From positions 34,482,819-34,546,818 of the forward strand of contig JAPTYO010000008.1 of assembly GCA_036873135.1 (NCBI GenBank): 64,000 bases of DNA, given 5' to 3'. The position numbers and the translations under genes were made by a program. Of this stretch, positions 10,186-22,520 are shown piece after piece. The stretch comes from Clarkia xantiana subsp. parviflora (lineage: Eukaryota; Streptophyta; Magnoliopsida; Myrtales; Onagraceae). The notes below the pieces were generated by a model that saw only the letters and a program-made list of their open reading frames with translations, made no database searches and was not told where the DNA came from. Each line of letters begins with the position of its first letter. Positions within the stretch are counted from its first letter, which is position 1.

Positions 10186-13178
10186 TTATTAACTACACAA
10201 AAAGGGAAAAAAATTATTACAGAAGTATAAAACTTGTAAAATTAGCAAAAAAAGGCAAACAATCAAACCATTGTAACTAAACTTTATGTATTTTTTTAGA
10301 TTAAGGGTTACAGTAACACCATTTAAAACCCTATTAAAAGCCACATTAGGTCTATGGACTGATCCTAACCCTAGCAGCTTGGGGATTTTGGTCAATTTTT
10401 CCTACAAGTTGATCGAATTGGAATCTTTCTGCAGATTCGGAACAATTCATGTGCAAGGGGATTTTGAGGCATCGGGTTGATTGGTAGAAAGAAACATTCA
10501 TTGATTAAATAGGCGATGACAATATTTTAACTATCAATATAGCAGTCAAGATAAGTACACCAAGGGGGTTTTTGATGGATGTGGGGGGTGTTTGGATGGA
10601 TGTAATGTAATATACATTGTAATCTTAGATTACTTTCAAACTCCATTCAAAACTTGGATACATTATTACATGTTTTGAACAAAGCTTATTGGATTATCCT
10701 ATTTAACATGTTTGCCGTAAACAACATTGTTGCTATAAGGAACACATTTTGACTAATTTAGTGCTTCAAATATTTCTGATAGACTGAAAACCGGGATCCC
10801 ATCACGTGTAGATAGCCATAGTGTTGATTTTTCTGGTATGAAGCCACAACATTGAGATGAAGAGGTTTGTCAGTTTTAAGTATATTTATTGCTTTCATAT
10901 TACTAATTTCATTACTCTGGCTCTGCATATGAGAAATGGTAAAGAATTACTGCTATGCTTTATTGTCATTTGTGTTGTCTGATCAAATAGTATATGTGCA
11001 AGTTACAGATTTTTAGCTTATACATTTAATTGGTTTTTCTGTTATTCGTTGTCAAATCTATGAAATATGAGGTGAGTAGAACTTTTATTTTTCCTATGAA
11101 TTGGAAGTATAGCCGCTTTAGTAAGTTTAATTGGTTTCCTGTTATTTTTTGTCAGACCTATGAAATATACAAGTGAGTACAACAAACAGGTCCTGCAAAA
11201 TTATCCTACGGTAATGCACGATTGCTATGCTTTGATGACATTTACATTTTAGATCATATATCTGCCTTGACATGCATTACCTAGATACATCATGACGATC
11301 TTCAATATCACATTCCTAAAGCCATTATTCAAGTAATGCATGTTGTGTTGGAAAAATTTGATCTTCTCAGATCTGTGAGGGAGCTATGCAAATTTTCCCA
11401 CTATAAGACTACTTTTGAGGTGAGCTTGCGTCTTCATCTGAATACTTTGCTAAGGTTTGGTTCCTCTGATAATGCTAATGCAAACTTGAAAATGCAACTG
11501 AAGGAATTAATTCCGTGGTCTACTCAATAATCTCGGAAATAAGTAGAAATCTGTGGTGCTAGAGCCTGGATGAGGACAAACTTTTGGATTTGTGAAGTGC
11601 TTGAGTTCAGATGCACATCCTTTTTTTTATGTGGGATGATGTATTTCATATAGATAATTAATTTTTAGATAAATGTGTTTATGGATTTTAGGAGACAAAT
11701 GCATAAACGAAAGTTCATATTAATGGGGTGAGATCATAGTTAATTGAGGGGTTCATTGAGATATTTTGTAAAGACATGCACTTTCGTTTGGACGAACACA
11801 TCTGCAATGTGCATTTATTCTAGTATTATTATGTGTAAGTTATTAGGGTTTAGTAATATTTTTCTTATCTGAATAGTCTTTTTTCTTATCAATTTGAGCA
11901 GGTTTGTTTCAGATGTTGATTTTGTACATAGTTCGCTGGCTCTTCCCATTGATCGGTACATCCACAACCTTTTTTTTTTAGCTTTATGATTATATTCATT
12001 TAGAGTATATACATATATATCCTCTTCTCTTAAGGTGTGTTTGAATATAAGTAGTAAACAGAATGTAACCCCCATTAACTTGGGATCACACTAGGTGAAT
12101 TATACTTAGACTCAACTTCCTTATTTCTTGATGCTATGTTCTGCCTATTTCACAGGAGGGTTGGTGTGAGATCATAGGATTTGTTTAACAAATCCAGTCA
12201 AAACTATTGAAGAGGCTGCAGCTAAGCGTGAGAGAGCAATGATATAGCATATTGTCTCTCTCTGCAAATATAAATACACTTTCTTATACGATATTAGATA
12301 TTCTATGTTGAACATTTATTAATTGTCTGGTGTATTAGCAGGTAGTATTGGTGGTTTATAAAGCAGCAAAGAACCTGAATAGAAGTATGATCAAAGAGAC
12401 ACTGAGCATTAGCTTGCGAAAGGCGGACCCTTAAGGATCAAGCCGCCCGGAATCGGTTCAATCTTCTTTACGACGAATTCACAAACTGGTTTGTTACTAA
12501 ACTCAGCCAAACTATGAAAGTTTAAGCCTTGACAGTGTTATGGAAGTGGGTTAACATATATCTAACATCAGTACCAATTGTAGGCATCATATATTTAGTA
12601 TTTATGTATTGATGCTAGAGATTAGCTTATACTTTAATGTTGATTAGTGCATTTTGTTGATATTTCATACATGAATTTAACTTTCGATTTGACAAAATGT
12701 CACATCAAACTCCACTAACTGAACTGTTCAGGAAGGTAAATAGTGAATGTTGTTGTTGAGATGATAGAGCGTCTGTGAGGTTGGCAAGAAGTCAGTGTTT
12801 ATGTTTATTTCATTTGCTGATGCCTGATTATACTCCATATCTGAAGAATAATATATGTGGCTTTTGCCTTGGTTGTTTTTGCAGCTCTCACTGTCTTCAG
12901 TAATGAAGAGCCCAATAATGGTTGGTGTTCTCAACTCAAATCATAGATGCATTTTTCAAAGGTTCCTCCAACTTGGATGCGTCATTCACCTTCAATGTGC
13001 GTTGCTTCATAAAGTTAAATTGAAAATTGATTTTCTTTCAAATATCTTAATTGATGTTGCTCTCCTTCATTGTAAGTTGCTCATAAAGTTTTATTTGAAA
13101 TTGTTAATCTGTAGAGAATGCGATAAAAAAAAAAATTGCTTTTTCAATATTGAGTGGTCTTTGCACTGCTATACAGGG
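10186..13178. other. AT-rich stretch with no confident gene
   Basis: Exon-like pieces are present, for example 11336-11530 on the plus strand (64 codons, Leu-rich, not recognised) flanked by GT/AG-like sites. No continuous gene model results. It may be the 5' part of the Helitron that ends at 14059, but I could not find its TC start. Confidence 0.4.
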
Positions 13179-13665
13179 GATTGGAAGAGGGATACTACAA
13201 AGGTGATACATGGTTTATTCTCGAGGGGATTCCAAGAACAAGAATGCAAGCAGTAAGTCTAACTGCTCTTTGCATACAATTTAGTCTCTGTAGTGTCAGA
13301 CATTTATTTCAAGGGAAAATACATCTTTTACAAGAAATTCCTCCTTTGTGCTATGAGCAATATGTTGTTCATAGTTGTGTATTTTGTCCCTAAGACTTTA
13401 ACATTCTCATGGCTGATTGCTTGATTCTTCGTATGTGATTTTTGTTTGTTTTTTGCAGGATATACTTGACCAAAAATATGATATTGATATGGTGTTGAAC
13501 TTCAAGTGCTCTAAAGAATCTACAAGCTTAGAGAGGTCCAATTATGTTCTAAGGATGAAGTCCCAGGGTGAACAACTAATTTCTGCTAATCTGGTCTGGA
13601 AGGAGAAGTTTGCATTTTATGCAGATCATGTACTAATTTCTGCTGTTTACGTTCAAACGTCTTAG
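13179..13665 (+). pseudogene. Adenylate kinase gene fragment (two exons)
   Basis: Exon A (13179-13252) encodes LEEGYYKGDTWFILEGIPRT followed by RMQA and is followed by GTAAGT. Exon B (from 13459, after TTTTTGCAG) encodes DILDQKYDIDMVLNFKC and further on WKEKFAFYA. Organellar plant adenylate kinases have the equivalent RLEEGYY...GFILDGIPRTR-QAEILDQ-DIDLVVNFKC and WKEKLRVYA segments in the same order, around the AMP/ATP-lid region. The N-terminal P-loop exons and the C-terminus are absent. The fragment lies just upstream of a Helitron 3' end, so capture by a Helitron is the simplest explanation. Confidence 0.75.
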
Positions 13666-14031
13666 ATGGATGTTGCTGGTTTATTATTTCAAGCTCGAGA
13701 AAATACATAATATGCATGATATGAAAGTACAACAAATTTAACATATCACGGTTGATCAAATACAATGATGTTCATATGCTGCAGAGTTTTACTCTTAGCA
13801 AATTATAGCTAAATGTTCTGATAAATTGATCGAACTCTGTAATTATTGAGTTATCTAATGCCTTTGTGGTTTGTTAGACTTGAGACAGTAATTTTAAAAT
13901 ATGATTTTCTTTTATGTGTATTAATTTTTACAAGGACACCGAGTAAACCGACTGGATTTTTCCTTACATAGTATCATAACTATAAATTTTATCAAATATT
14001 ATTTTTATTAATATATATTTAATAAATCACT

Positions 14032-14059
14032 CTGCGCGATGCGCAGGAATGCACCCTAG
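14032..14059 (+). mobile_element. Helitron 3' terminus (copy A)
   Basis: A perfect 6-bp hairpin CTGCGC-GAT-GCGCAG (14032-14046) is followed by GAATGCACC and the terminal CTAG (14056-14059). The next base is T, as expected for insertion between A and T. The same tail GGAATGCACCCTAG is at 17287-17300. Confidence 0.8.
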
Positions 14060-16309
14060 TATATATAAAATTCAAAATGAGAGAGAATAGAAAAAGCAAT
14101 GTAGAGCTAGTGATTTTCAGTTTTTCTTCATCCGATGAGCAGAATGTTGAGCTAGGGATTTTCCGTCTTCAGTGTGGAGCTGCGGGATGCCCAACCTTTG
14201 AAGCCGCAGCTAAGGTTCAGTTACAGGAGTCTCCAATTTCCAAGGTTATCAGCTACTCTTGGAAATAAGCAATCCTAATTAGCTCCTCTTCTCCCCAATT
14301 CAATGAATCCACACCTTGGAAGAGCAAACACTGCAGGAAGCTTGAGTATATATCATTTTCGATCAGTGTGTTTGTGCTGTCATAGTCTAAGCGGCATGCA
14401 AAAAAGGAGACTCTCCCAATTCCTAAAGAAACGCTCCCAAACTCACCTCTTCTCATTCTTTAAATTCGATTTCATTTTAACAAATCGCTATTGTGTCTTG
14501 CCGAACCTTCAGTGAATTTTGAGGTGGAGTCGAGTAAGTGGATCAATTTCGATTTTTTTTTTTTCAATATGCTGAAGAAAAATGATGGGTTGTTCTTGAA
14601 TATATCACGAAGGGGAATGAGGGTTCAAAGAAAGATATTTATTCCACAATGATTTTATCATTAATCAGCTCTGATATTCTTCACTGTTTTGTTCTTCGTC
14701 GTTTGCGTTTCCCTAATTACTGCGTCGACGTTAGAGTTTTTAGATCGTTCTCTGATATTATGTAAGCATTCGGATGTTGATTTGATGTAAGCAACATCGC
14801 TTATACCATTGATTTTGTTAACCACCAGTTAGATTCATTCTTGTGTTTTCGAGATTTAAACATATTTTGTCGATAATGCGAATTATCGACAAAATAATGC
14901 CTAGGAAGGGAGCCTTTTTATCTAAAAAATTTAATGATAATGCGAATAAATTTTATTCTGTATCATTCAATAGGTTCATTTTTTTGCTAAGAAATCCTGG
15001 TTCAAATAGGTGGCAATATAACTGAGATTTCAGCGCATATGAGAGCAAGACGTGTGATAGACTCGATCAATCAAACATCGCAGGTGTTGAATTCTATCCT
15101 CTTTATTTATCCTTATTGAAGCTTTACTAGTGGGTATGATGAAATATATATATGATTATGGGTAAAGATTGGATATCTTAGCAGATAGATATCTAAGCAA
15201 GTCAAATATCAAGGCAATAAAATGTAAGATGTTAGCACACGTGAGAGCAATTAGGTGTGATAGACTTGAGAAATTATAATTGCAAACTAAGGGGAAGAAA
15301 GAATTTCGCATTGCTATGTTTTTCAGTGTATCTGATGTTAATTTGTCAAGTGCTTGTAAGTTTATAAAGCTGAAGAACATCAGTAGTGCAATCTCCCAGT
15401 TGTAGTCAAATATAGAGCTTTATGCTTTCTGTCTGTTAATTGCATTGGTCCATTGTCGGTTGCAGTGGTCAGAGCTCCTTCCTGGCGAGGCAACTCTAGG
15501 AAGCTTGTGAATGCGTCCAGATAGATATGATTGTTGATTTCGAGGTTCACAAGCTACCAGCAGTTGCAGCTATGGTGGTATGCTCTTTATTCTCTCTAAT
15601 GTTTAATTTGTTTGGAAAATTGATATGAGTATAACGATGTTCAGATGGCGTTGTAATATTTGCTCTATATCTGGAGCATTTAAATCAGATGTGGAATGGT
15701 TTACTTTCCATTACTTAGCTGCAATTTGGTATATTGGCTGTGACGATTGATTCTGAAAGACACACAAAACAAGATAACTCTCCACATCTTGGCATGGTAG
15801 CTTATGCAGCAACCATGGAGGGGTTCCTTCTTAATGCTGTTGATACATAAAACATGATCTGAGACTTTTTTTTTAATGATTTGTTAACTGGAAAGAATTG
15901 GAAGATTAGTCAATAACAACTTTTGGTCTGTGTCACCGTCGAGTTGCAGGCAGCTATTTCAACTTAGAACGTCACTACTATCTTGTGATTTCTATTTCCA
16001 ATGTCACGCTTGTTTTTATCGTATATATGTAGATTGCAGCAGTTTTGGAGGTTTTGGAGTCCATTTGATCGATTTGAGAGGAAGAGAACAATTTTCTGCA
16101 CATGCTAATTTGATGAGCGGTTTCCCATTTATTACTGAATCGCTAAAATTAGATTCAATTATCATTTGAATATATATGTGAACTTGATTTATTATTATTT
16201 AAAAATCATCACTCTATAAGACACCTGCAATTTGAGAGTTAGCTGCAGAACCTGCAGTATATATTTTCCTACTCTTTTTACAGTTACATACTGGTACATC
16301 AGTGAAGAT
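14060..16309. other. Probable Helitron B interior, no recognised gene
   Basis: Short open segments at 14077-14268, 15525-15580, 15735-15850 and 15930-16169 look like scattered exon fragments, but I could not assign a family. A perfect 14-bp inverted repeat with a 4-base spacer lies at 14864-14895. The stretch precedes the second Helitron 3' terminus at 17300. Confidence 0.35.
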
Positions 16310-16931
16310 TAGGGATGGCAACGGGTCTCGGGGCCCCGCTGACCCGCGGGGCCCCGACCCGGTTTTGACCTGCAGACCCGCCGATCCGCGGGTCATGGGT
16401 CGGGTCCGGGGCGGGTCCGGGTCTAGAGACCCCCCCGTAGACCCGCCCCGAAATGCATATATATATAATATTTTTTTTATTTTTTTTATGTTAATATGAT
16501 CTAACATTTACTAAACAATATGGTTAATATAGTACCTATATAAATAACATGGACCAAATTACACATAGATGTATATTTAGATTATTAGGATTTGTTAATT
16601 TGGTGTTTGATTTGAATTTGTATTTGTAGTGAATTTGATGTGTTTGTTGTTTATATTTGGTTGATGTTAGATTTATGTTTTGAATTTATATATAATGTAA
16701 TATTTTGACAAAAAAATTGTATTTAATATTGAAAAGTGAAAAATTATAATAATAATAATAATTTTGTTCACATGACGGGGCGGGTCGGGGCCCCGCGGGT
16801 CGACCCGCGGGATTGTTGACCCGACCCGACCAGCCCCGGAAGGTCCATTTGGCCGGGGCCGGGTCAGCCAGGCCGACCCGCGGGTCCGGGGCTGTGAAAA
16901 CCCTCCCCGACCCGCCCCGTTGCCATCCCTA
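16310..16931. mobile_element. hAT-like MITE with 8-bp target duplication
   Basis: The ends are TAGGGATGGCAACGGG and its exact inverse complement. Both sides carry the 8-bp duplication GTGAAGAT (16302-16309 and 16932-16939). The ends are built of GGGTCGGGGCCCCGC-type repeats, while the middle is very AT-rich. There is no transposase, so it is non-autonomous. The 8-bp duplication and TAGGGATGGCAA ends fit plant hAT elements. Confidence 0.85.
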
Positions 16932-17272
16932 GTGAAGATAGAGGCAATGGAGACTTCTGTGGTGGGTTTTTACCTTTTGCATATTGGAATAAGTATTTAC
17001 ATTATTATGTTTAGATTGAGCTAGGTCTTTTTATTATGTAAGACAATTATATTTGAGACTCTATTAATTTGTAGTATTTTTAATGAATCCGTGTCACGGT
17101 CGGACAACTCTATTACTTATCTTAATGTTAGCCGAATTTGGTTATCTTTTGAATTTAATAAAAAAATGTGACACGAATTTTATAAAATTATGAGTCATAT
17201 AGACATACAATTGTGTTATAACAAATTATGACTCATATAGAAATACAAAATTATCAGTATTTTACGTATCAA

Positions 17273-17300
17273 CCGCGTGTCGTGCGGGAATGCACCCTAG
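17273..17300 (+). mobile_element. Helitron 3' terminus (copy B)
   Basis: CCGC-GTGTCGT-GCGG hairpin, then GGAATGCACC and terminal CTAG followed by T. The last 14 bases equal those of copy A at 14059, so the two belong to one family. The 5' end was not located. Confidence 0.75.
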
Positions 17301-17502
17301 TGGTGATATATATAATAATAATAATTATAGAAAAGCCATAAAATAAAGATATTTTTTAGTTTTTTTTTTTTTTTTTGTAGTAGGACAAAATAAAGATTTC
17401 AATTTTCTAAGGAGAATGAAACTGGCTAAGGAAATATTCGAAAAACCTCAGAGACTCTAGGTAAAAAAGAAAAAACCTCAGGGAGTTCTTAGCTATAAAG
17501 TA

Positions 17503-18300
17503 GGGTTAAGAACCTATGAAAAGTCTGAACTATGACCCATGTTAACGGTAGAAGTCTGAAATTTGAAATGTTGATTTGAGAGGTCTGAAATTTCAATTTT
17601 GTTGAAATTAGGTTTTCCATCCATTTTTAGGGTTACCTTTAACAGAATTGTGTGAAATGACATTTTTGCCCCTTTTATTATTTTGTTTTATTTAATATCT
17701 TATTTGAGAAAATATGAAAAGACAAAATTACCCCTGAAGCCAAATTACTCCGGCCACCGCCACCCGTCTTCGGTGACCACCACCCCAGCTTCGGCGACCA
17801 CCACGTAACTCCGGCGACCGCCACCACGGCTCTGATTGGGCTCAAATCGGAGTTGGTGGCTCCAATTGGCCCAAATCGGAGCTACAGAGCTCCAGATCGG
17901 GGCCACAAATCTCCGATTTGGGCCAATCGGAGCCACCAACTCCGATTTGGGCCCAATCAGAGCCGTGGTGGCGGTCGCCGGAGTTGCGTGGTGGTCACCG
18001 GAGCTGGGGTGGTGGTCGCCGGAGACGGGTGGTGGTTGCCGGAGTCGGAGTGGTGGTTGCCGGAGCCGTGGTGGCTTTAAGGGCATTTTCGTCTTTTCCT
18101 TTCGAGCATGTGAGGGGCACACTTTGATAGAATGTCATTATTGGAATTTTATTTTATTTTTTGTCACGTGCCAAGCACATGACCAACTTCCGTTAGTTTT
18201 AACGGAAAAAATTAACGGAAACCTCTTATATCAACAAAATTAAACTTTCAACATTTTAAATTTCAAACATCTCCAATTAACATGTACCGGTTATTAACCC
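17503..18300. mobile_element. Complete fold-back element next to NRP gene
   Basis: The ends are inverse complements (GGGTTAA...TTAACCC), and similarity of the two arms continues for over 300 bp to a centre near 17900. Flanks are TAAAGTA at 17496-17502 and 18301-18307, a 7-bp target duplication. The arms contain repeated GGTGGTGGTCGCCGGAG motifs, so both strands show spurious open frames. No transposase is present. The right end lies only a few tens of bases before the pyrimidine-rich leader of the DCD gene. Confidence 0.85.
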
Positions 18301-19217
18301 TAAAGTATCAATCTCCCACTACTTTCTCTCTCTTCCGCCAATTTTCTCCGTAGCGTCCTTCGAGCCCAACCGCACAGCGCTTTCAGCTCCGGCCTGGAGG
18401 TACTCTCTGATCCCAAAATCTAGGGTTTGGATCTACTTAATTCAGGTAAAACCTTGACCTTCTCGAGTTTAGATTGTGGATTCTATGTCAGTGTACAGTC
18501 AATTCTGTCCAAGTCAAATCCTAGTTTGCTGATTTACTCCCCTGATCTCTCGCATTCTGCATTCCTATTCGAGCTGCGTGGCTAGATCTCTGAATTACTC
18601 AAGAATCGCACCGATTTTGAGCTCTGTGTGATTTTCTCAGGCTGATAACGTAATAGATCTTTAGAAATGATGATGTGCATTTTGGCGTCAAATTGAGATG
18701 AGCTATTGGTTTTGATGTGAATGTCGAACTTCGATTCTGCATTTAGCTTAGTTAATACACGATGATCCATTTTTCAGTGCAATATTTTGGTGGCTCCTGA
18801 CGGATCTGATGCACATTGTTTTTTGGCTTCAAAATAATTATTAGAAAGTAATTGTTTTGTAGCAGTGTTTTCTAGGTGATGAAAATTGTATTTTAGGAGG
18901 ATGCATTTCAGGTGGAGTTGGAACCATCCTTATTAGTATTTTATAATTCTTCAGGTTCAGGGTTTTGGAAAGATGAATTTTGTCGAAATCTGATATAAAC
19001 TCACTTTGTAATAGAAATCTTTTGAATTTCCCTTTTCAGTTTCTTACTTTCTGCTTGAATGTTTAATGGGGAAATAAGTTCGTTAACAATGTAGTTTCTG
19101 CTTTTTGGGCCACACTACAGCTTGATTTTTATACTTTGATTATATTAAATAGTCCTTATTCCATTTCTTCAGAAATAATAAGGGATTTTGTAAATTTTCC
19201 CATCAGGAATTGGTGAT

Positions 19218-21021
19218 ATGGAGAGCTTTTGGCAGCTGGGTGATGAGCTCCGAGGACAATCAAGAGTTGTTTCTGAAGACCATGAATGGGTAATGGTTGC
19301 GTCCAAATTGGCTGAGCAGACAAGGTTTAAGGGTGAACGAACGAATAACCTCGACTTATCAAAAGCTCCATCTGAAATGAGGATTGACAACAACAAGCTT
19401 GGCTTTCAGGAGGAGAACATATATGAAAGCCTTAAGTTCAATATGCTGAGTTTGGACTCAAAAATCATGGATAATGTTAACAAGATTCCCTACGCAAATG
19501 ACTTTTGCAATGTCAACCCAGTGTACCATAAGATGTACCCGACCAATATCGGAGCCATGGCCGGCAACAAGTATGGGAACAATATGAACCTCAAGGGGAA
19601 AGAGCTACAAAACACAACCGTCAATTGTAACATTAACAACAACAATAGTGAGAACAACAATGCAGTAGAGAAAAGGTTCAAGACTCTGCCTGCTACAGAG
19701 ACTCTTCCGAGAAATGAAGTGCTCGGTGGATATATATTCGTGTGCAACAACGACACGATGCAGGACGACTTGAAGCGTCAACTCTTTGGTAATCCATTGT
19801 TATATCTATACTTGAGCATTTTGTCACGACTAAGGTTTAGTCCCTAAGATTCTGTTTTATATGAGATATGCAATTTGCCTCCAGTCTTAAATAGTGATTA
19901 CCACTTCAATGTGGATGACAAACCTGGGGAAATGAGAAATTTGAACCCTCATGCAGCGACACCATTTTTAACCAATTACGCATAATCCTGCAATGAGTTT
20001 GATGTTTTGTGTTGATTAAAGGTTTACCACCAAGGTACAGAGATTCTGTCCGAGCAATAACCCCAGGATTACCTCTGTTTCTATACAATTACACCACTCA
20101 TCAGTTGCATGGCATCTTTGAGGTTTGTCATTAACCCTTCTAGTTTTATTGTAGGTTTTTAGCGTAGTATACTGGTTGTGTCGTTATCTCAGCTCTTCTA
20201 AAATAGAGATAAATTCTCAAACAAATGATGAGAATTTATTTACTTGAACTTTTCTTTTCTGTCATCACTTTGTTTCAGGCTGCTAGTTTTGGTGGTTCTA
20301 ACATTGATCCAACTGCTTGGGAGGATAAGAAATGTAAAGGCGAGTCAAGATTTCCTGCTCAGGTAATTGATTTGGGTCTGCTCCTTTGGTATTATTACAT
20401 TAGTTTGACATTTCTTCAAGTTTCCATCAGTAGTAACCATCTAGTTATTGTCATATAGGTGAGAATCCGCATCAGGAAAATCTGCAAGGCATTAGAGGAG
20501 GATGCCTTTCGGCCAGTTTTGCATCACTATGATGGCCCAAAGTTCCGGCTTGAACTCTCAGTTCCTGAGGTATGAGGGTTACATATTGATTCCCAATCTT
20601 CAATACCTAGCAAAACATTAAAGACTTGGCACCTTAAGATGAAAATGTTTGCTCTGATCATCTATTTATGACAGACTCTATTAGAACAATTTTGCTAGAC
20701 TAAACCATGATTGAGGCCAGTGAAAGCAAGATTGATAATCCATTCTATTATATATCGGAAATCCCTGTACACACGTGTATAATCCCTTGATAGACTATTT
20801 GAACAAACTTGGAAGCTTTAGAAATTTTATATAGGATTATATGGTTTAGGGAGCTACAAAAATATGTAGAGCACATTTTATATATAGGTTTGAAAAATTT
20901 GATACGTCTGGAGTAAGAACCCTGAGCCTAACTTTTATATCGAGTTATCTAACAGTTGAAATTGTGTTGGCAGACTCTGGAGCTCCTAGACCTCTGTGAA
21001 CAAGCAGGGTCTGCAGCATAA
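19218..21021 (+). CDS. NRP: N-rich DCD-domain protein (NRP type)
   Basis: Five coding exons with GT-AG introns: 19218-19788, 20022-20122, 20279-20362, 20459-20569, 20974-21021; 304 aa. The N-terminal half is variable and Asn-rich (NINNNNSENNN around residues 140-150). From about residue 170 comes the plant DCD (development and cell death) domain: GGYIFVCN, the LFGLP junction, then PLFLYNYTTHQLHGIFEA, SFGG and FPAQVRIR. It ends with LDLCEQAG. NRP proteins act in ER/osmotic-stress-linked cell-death signalling in plants; that role is family knowledge. The leader is pyrimidine-rich (~18310-18446), with an intron ending AG just before the ATG. AATAAA is at 21325-21330. A fold-back element occupies the proximal promoter. 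Confidence 0.93.
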
Positions 21022-21324
21022 GATGTGGAAACCCGCCCGTACTTTCTTTAAAGACAAGACTTTCGGTAGGGCTTAAGCTTAAGCTCAGTTAGAGGGCATC
21101 ATAGCTAGCTGGTGAAGAAGATGTGATTCAGATCAGCCGAATAAGAACCAGTTCTCTTCTGAAGGTGTTCTAGACCAGTATTGTTGTGTTGTGTTATCCT
21201 AAGTCTAATGTAAAGCTGCTATATATTACATTTTATGAATACTCAAGAGACGTATTTGGAGTCTGCAATTTGTGATTGTGATGTTTGTTTTGTGTGCCCT
21301 AGTTCTGTGAAGGAGCAACTTATT

Positions 21325-21330
21325 AATAAA
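21325..21330 (+). terminator. Poly(A) signal of NRP gene
   Basis: AATAAA about 300 bp after the stop codon, the only canonical signal before the U2 promoter. Confidence 0.5.
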
Positions 21331-21605
21331 AGCTCCTTGAGGTGGATTTGAGTGGTGCAGCCAGCAATTGAAAGTGATTATTATTTATCAAGTGTTGTTG
21401 TTCTTGTATGAAACTTCAACAGACTTGAAAAGTTTGTATTGTTTGAGAGATGCGTCTAGAGAAGTTCAGTTGTTGGAGCCGGAGGTGTTTCCTTAATTGG
21501 CTAATTAAGTCCTATGTTTAATTTGGCCTACTCGGGGGGGACCAGCAGGGAGATAATTTTTGACAAACCAACGACACATAGGTACAAAAGCCTCTACTTG
21601 TTCTT

Positions 21606-21616
21606 GTCCAACACCG
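21606..21616 (+). promoter_or_regulatory. snRNA upstream sequence element (USE) of U2
   Basis: GTCCAACACCG matches the plant USE RTCCCACATCG at 9 of 11 positions. The gap to the TATA box is exactly 34 bp, the spacing of Pol II-transcribed plant snRNA genes. Confidence 0.7.
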
Positions 21617-21650
21617 TTTCGGTTCCAAGAGTTTAAATAATTGGAGCATC

Positions 21651-21657
21651 TATAAAA
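21651..21657 (+). promoter_or_regulatory. TATA box of U2 snRNA gene
   Basis: TATAAAA starts 32 bp before the first base of the U2 sequence, as in plant snRNA genes. Confidence 0.7.
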
Positions 21658-21682
21658 TGTGAGGCATTTCTCAAAACTAATC

Positions 21683-21755
21683 ATACCTTTCTCGGCCTTT
21701 TGGCTATGATCATGATCAAGTGTAGTATTTGTTCTTATCAGTTTAATATCTGATA
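21683..21755 (+). ncRNA. U2: U2 snRNA gene, 5' part, split by retrotransposon
   Basis: ATACCTTTCTCGGCCTTTTG begins a near-match to plant U2. The branch-point recognition stretch GTGTAGTAT and TTATCAGTTTAATATCTGATA are present. Compared with the usual GGCTAAGATCAAG there is a ~6-nt insertion (GGCTATGATCATGATCAAG). The sequence stops at TGATA, which is duplicated on the far side of the element at 33103-33107. U2 pairs with the intron branch site in the spliceosome; this copy cannot make an intact RNA. Confidence 0.9.
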
Positions 21756-22204
21756 TGATGGATATACACCCAACTTGACCCGCTTTGACCAGAATTAATT
21801 ACCACACGGACCTAAAAACGGTTCTAAACCGAAACTTGAAAAACCTCGAACCCGGAAAAATTCACCAACAAAGGGCCGGGCGAAGTTAAATCGCTCGGCC
21901 AAAAGAACAAGTTATGTTAGGAGAGCCCTAACCGGACATTTTTCGGCCCGGAGAGCCTTCCTCCGGGCCACGCTGTCCCCGAACTCCCCAAAGCATTACC
22001 AACTCATCTGATGCTTTATCTTAATTAATGCATGATTAACGGACTAACACTGCAATTAGCAAACTAATGACCAAAGAGTACTATAAATAGGACCCTTTGG
22101 CCATTCATTTCAAATGCCAAGTTGAATTTGCTCTAGCTTCTCTGTAGACATTTTCTCTCGCTAGCAAATTATCATTTAGACATCGGTGTAGGCTCACCGA
22201 GCAC

Positions 22205-22241
<37 letters not shown>

Positions 22242-22470
22242 CTCGGTAGCCCCTTTTGCAGGTGAACGTGGGAAAGGACCCGAACTCGAAGTTGGAAAAC
22301 TGATGTCCAGCGAGACGTTTTTATAAGTCTACGAGGAAGAACTATCTTGGACCTAAGGACAGCATTATAGGAGAAATATCCATACAGGTCTACGAGGATC
22401 ATCACAATTCTGTCGGATACTAACCGATTGGTTCACGCAAAACCGAACCGATTGGAAGCGTGTCCCAACA
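21756..22470 (+). repeat. Left LTR of U2-inserted element
   Basis: 715 bp from TGATGGATATAC to GTCCCAACA. It contains a run of 35 C at 22206-22240 in the U5 region. It lacks most of the CCGAACATGTTCGG palindromic stretch present in the right LTR. Confidence 0.92.
22206..22240 (+). repeat. Poly-C tract (35 C)
   Basis: An uninterrupted C homopolymer. The matching position in the right LTR (32857-32874) has 18 C, so the tract is length-variable. Confidence 0.9.
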
Positions 22471-22520
22471 GTGGCGCCGTCTGTCTGACTCGAACAAAAA
22501 GCCTGGCGATCACGAGAGGA

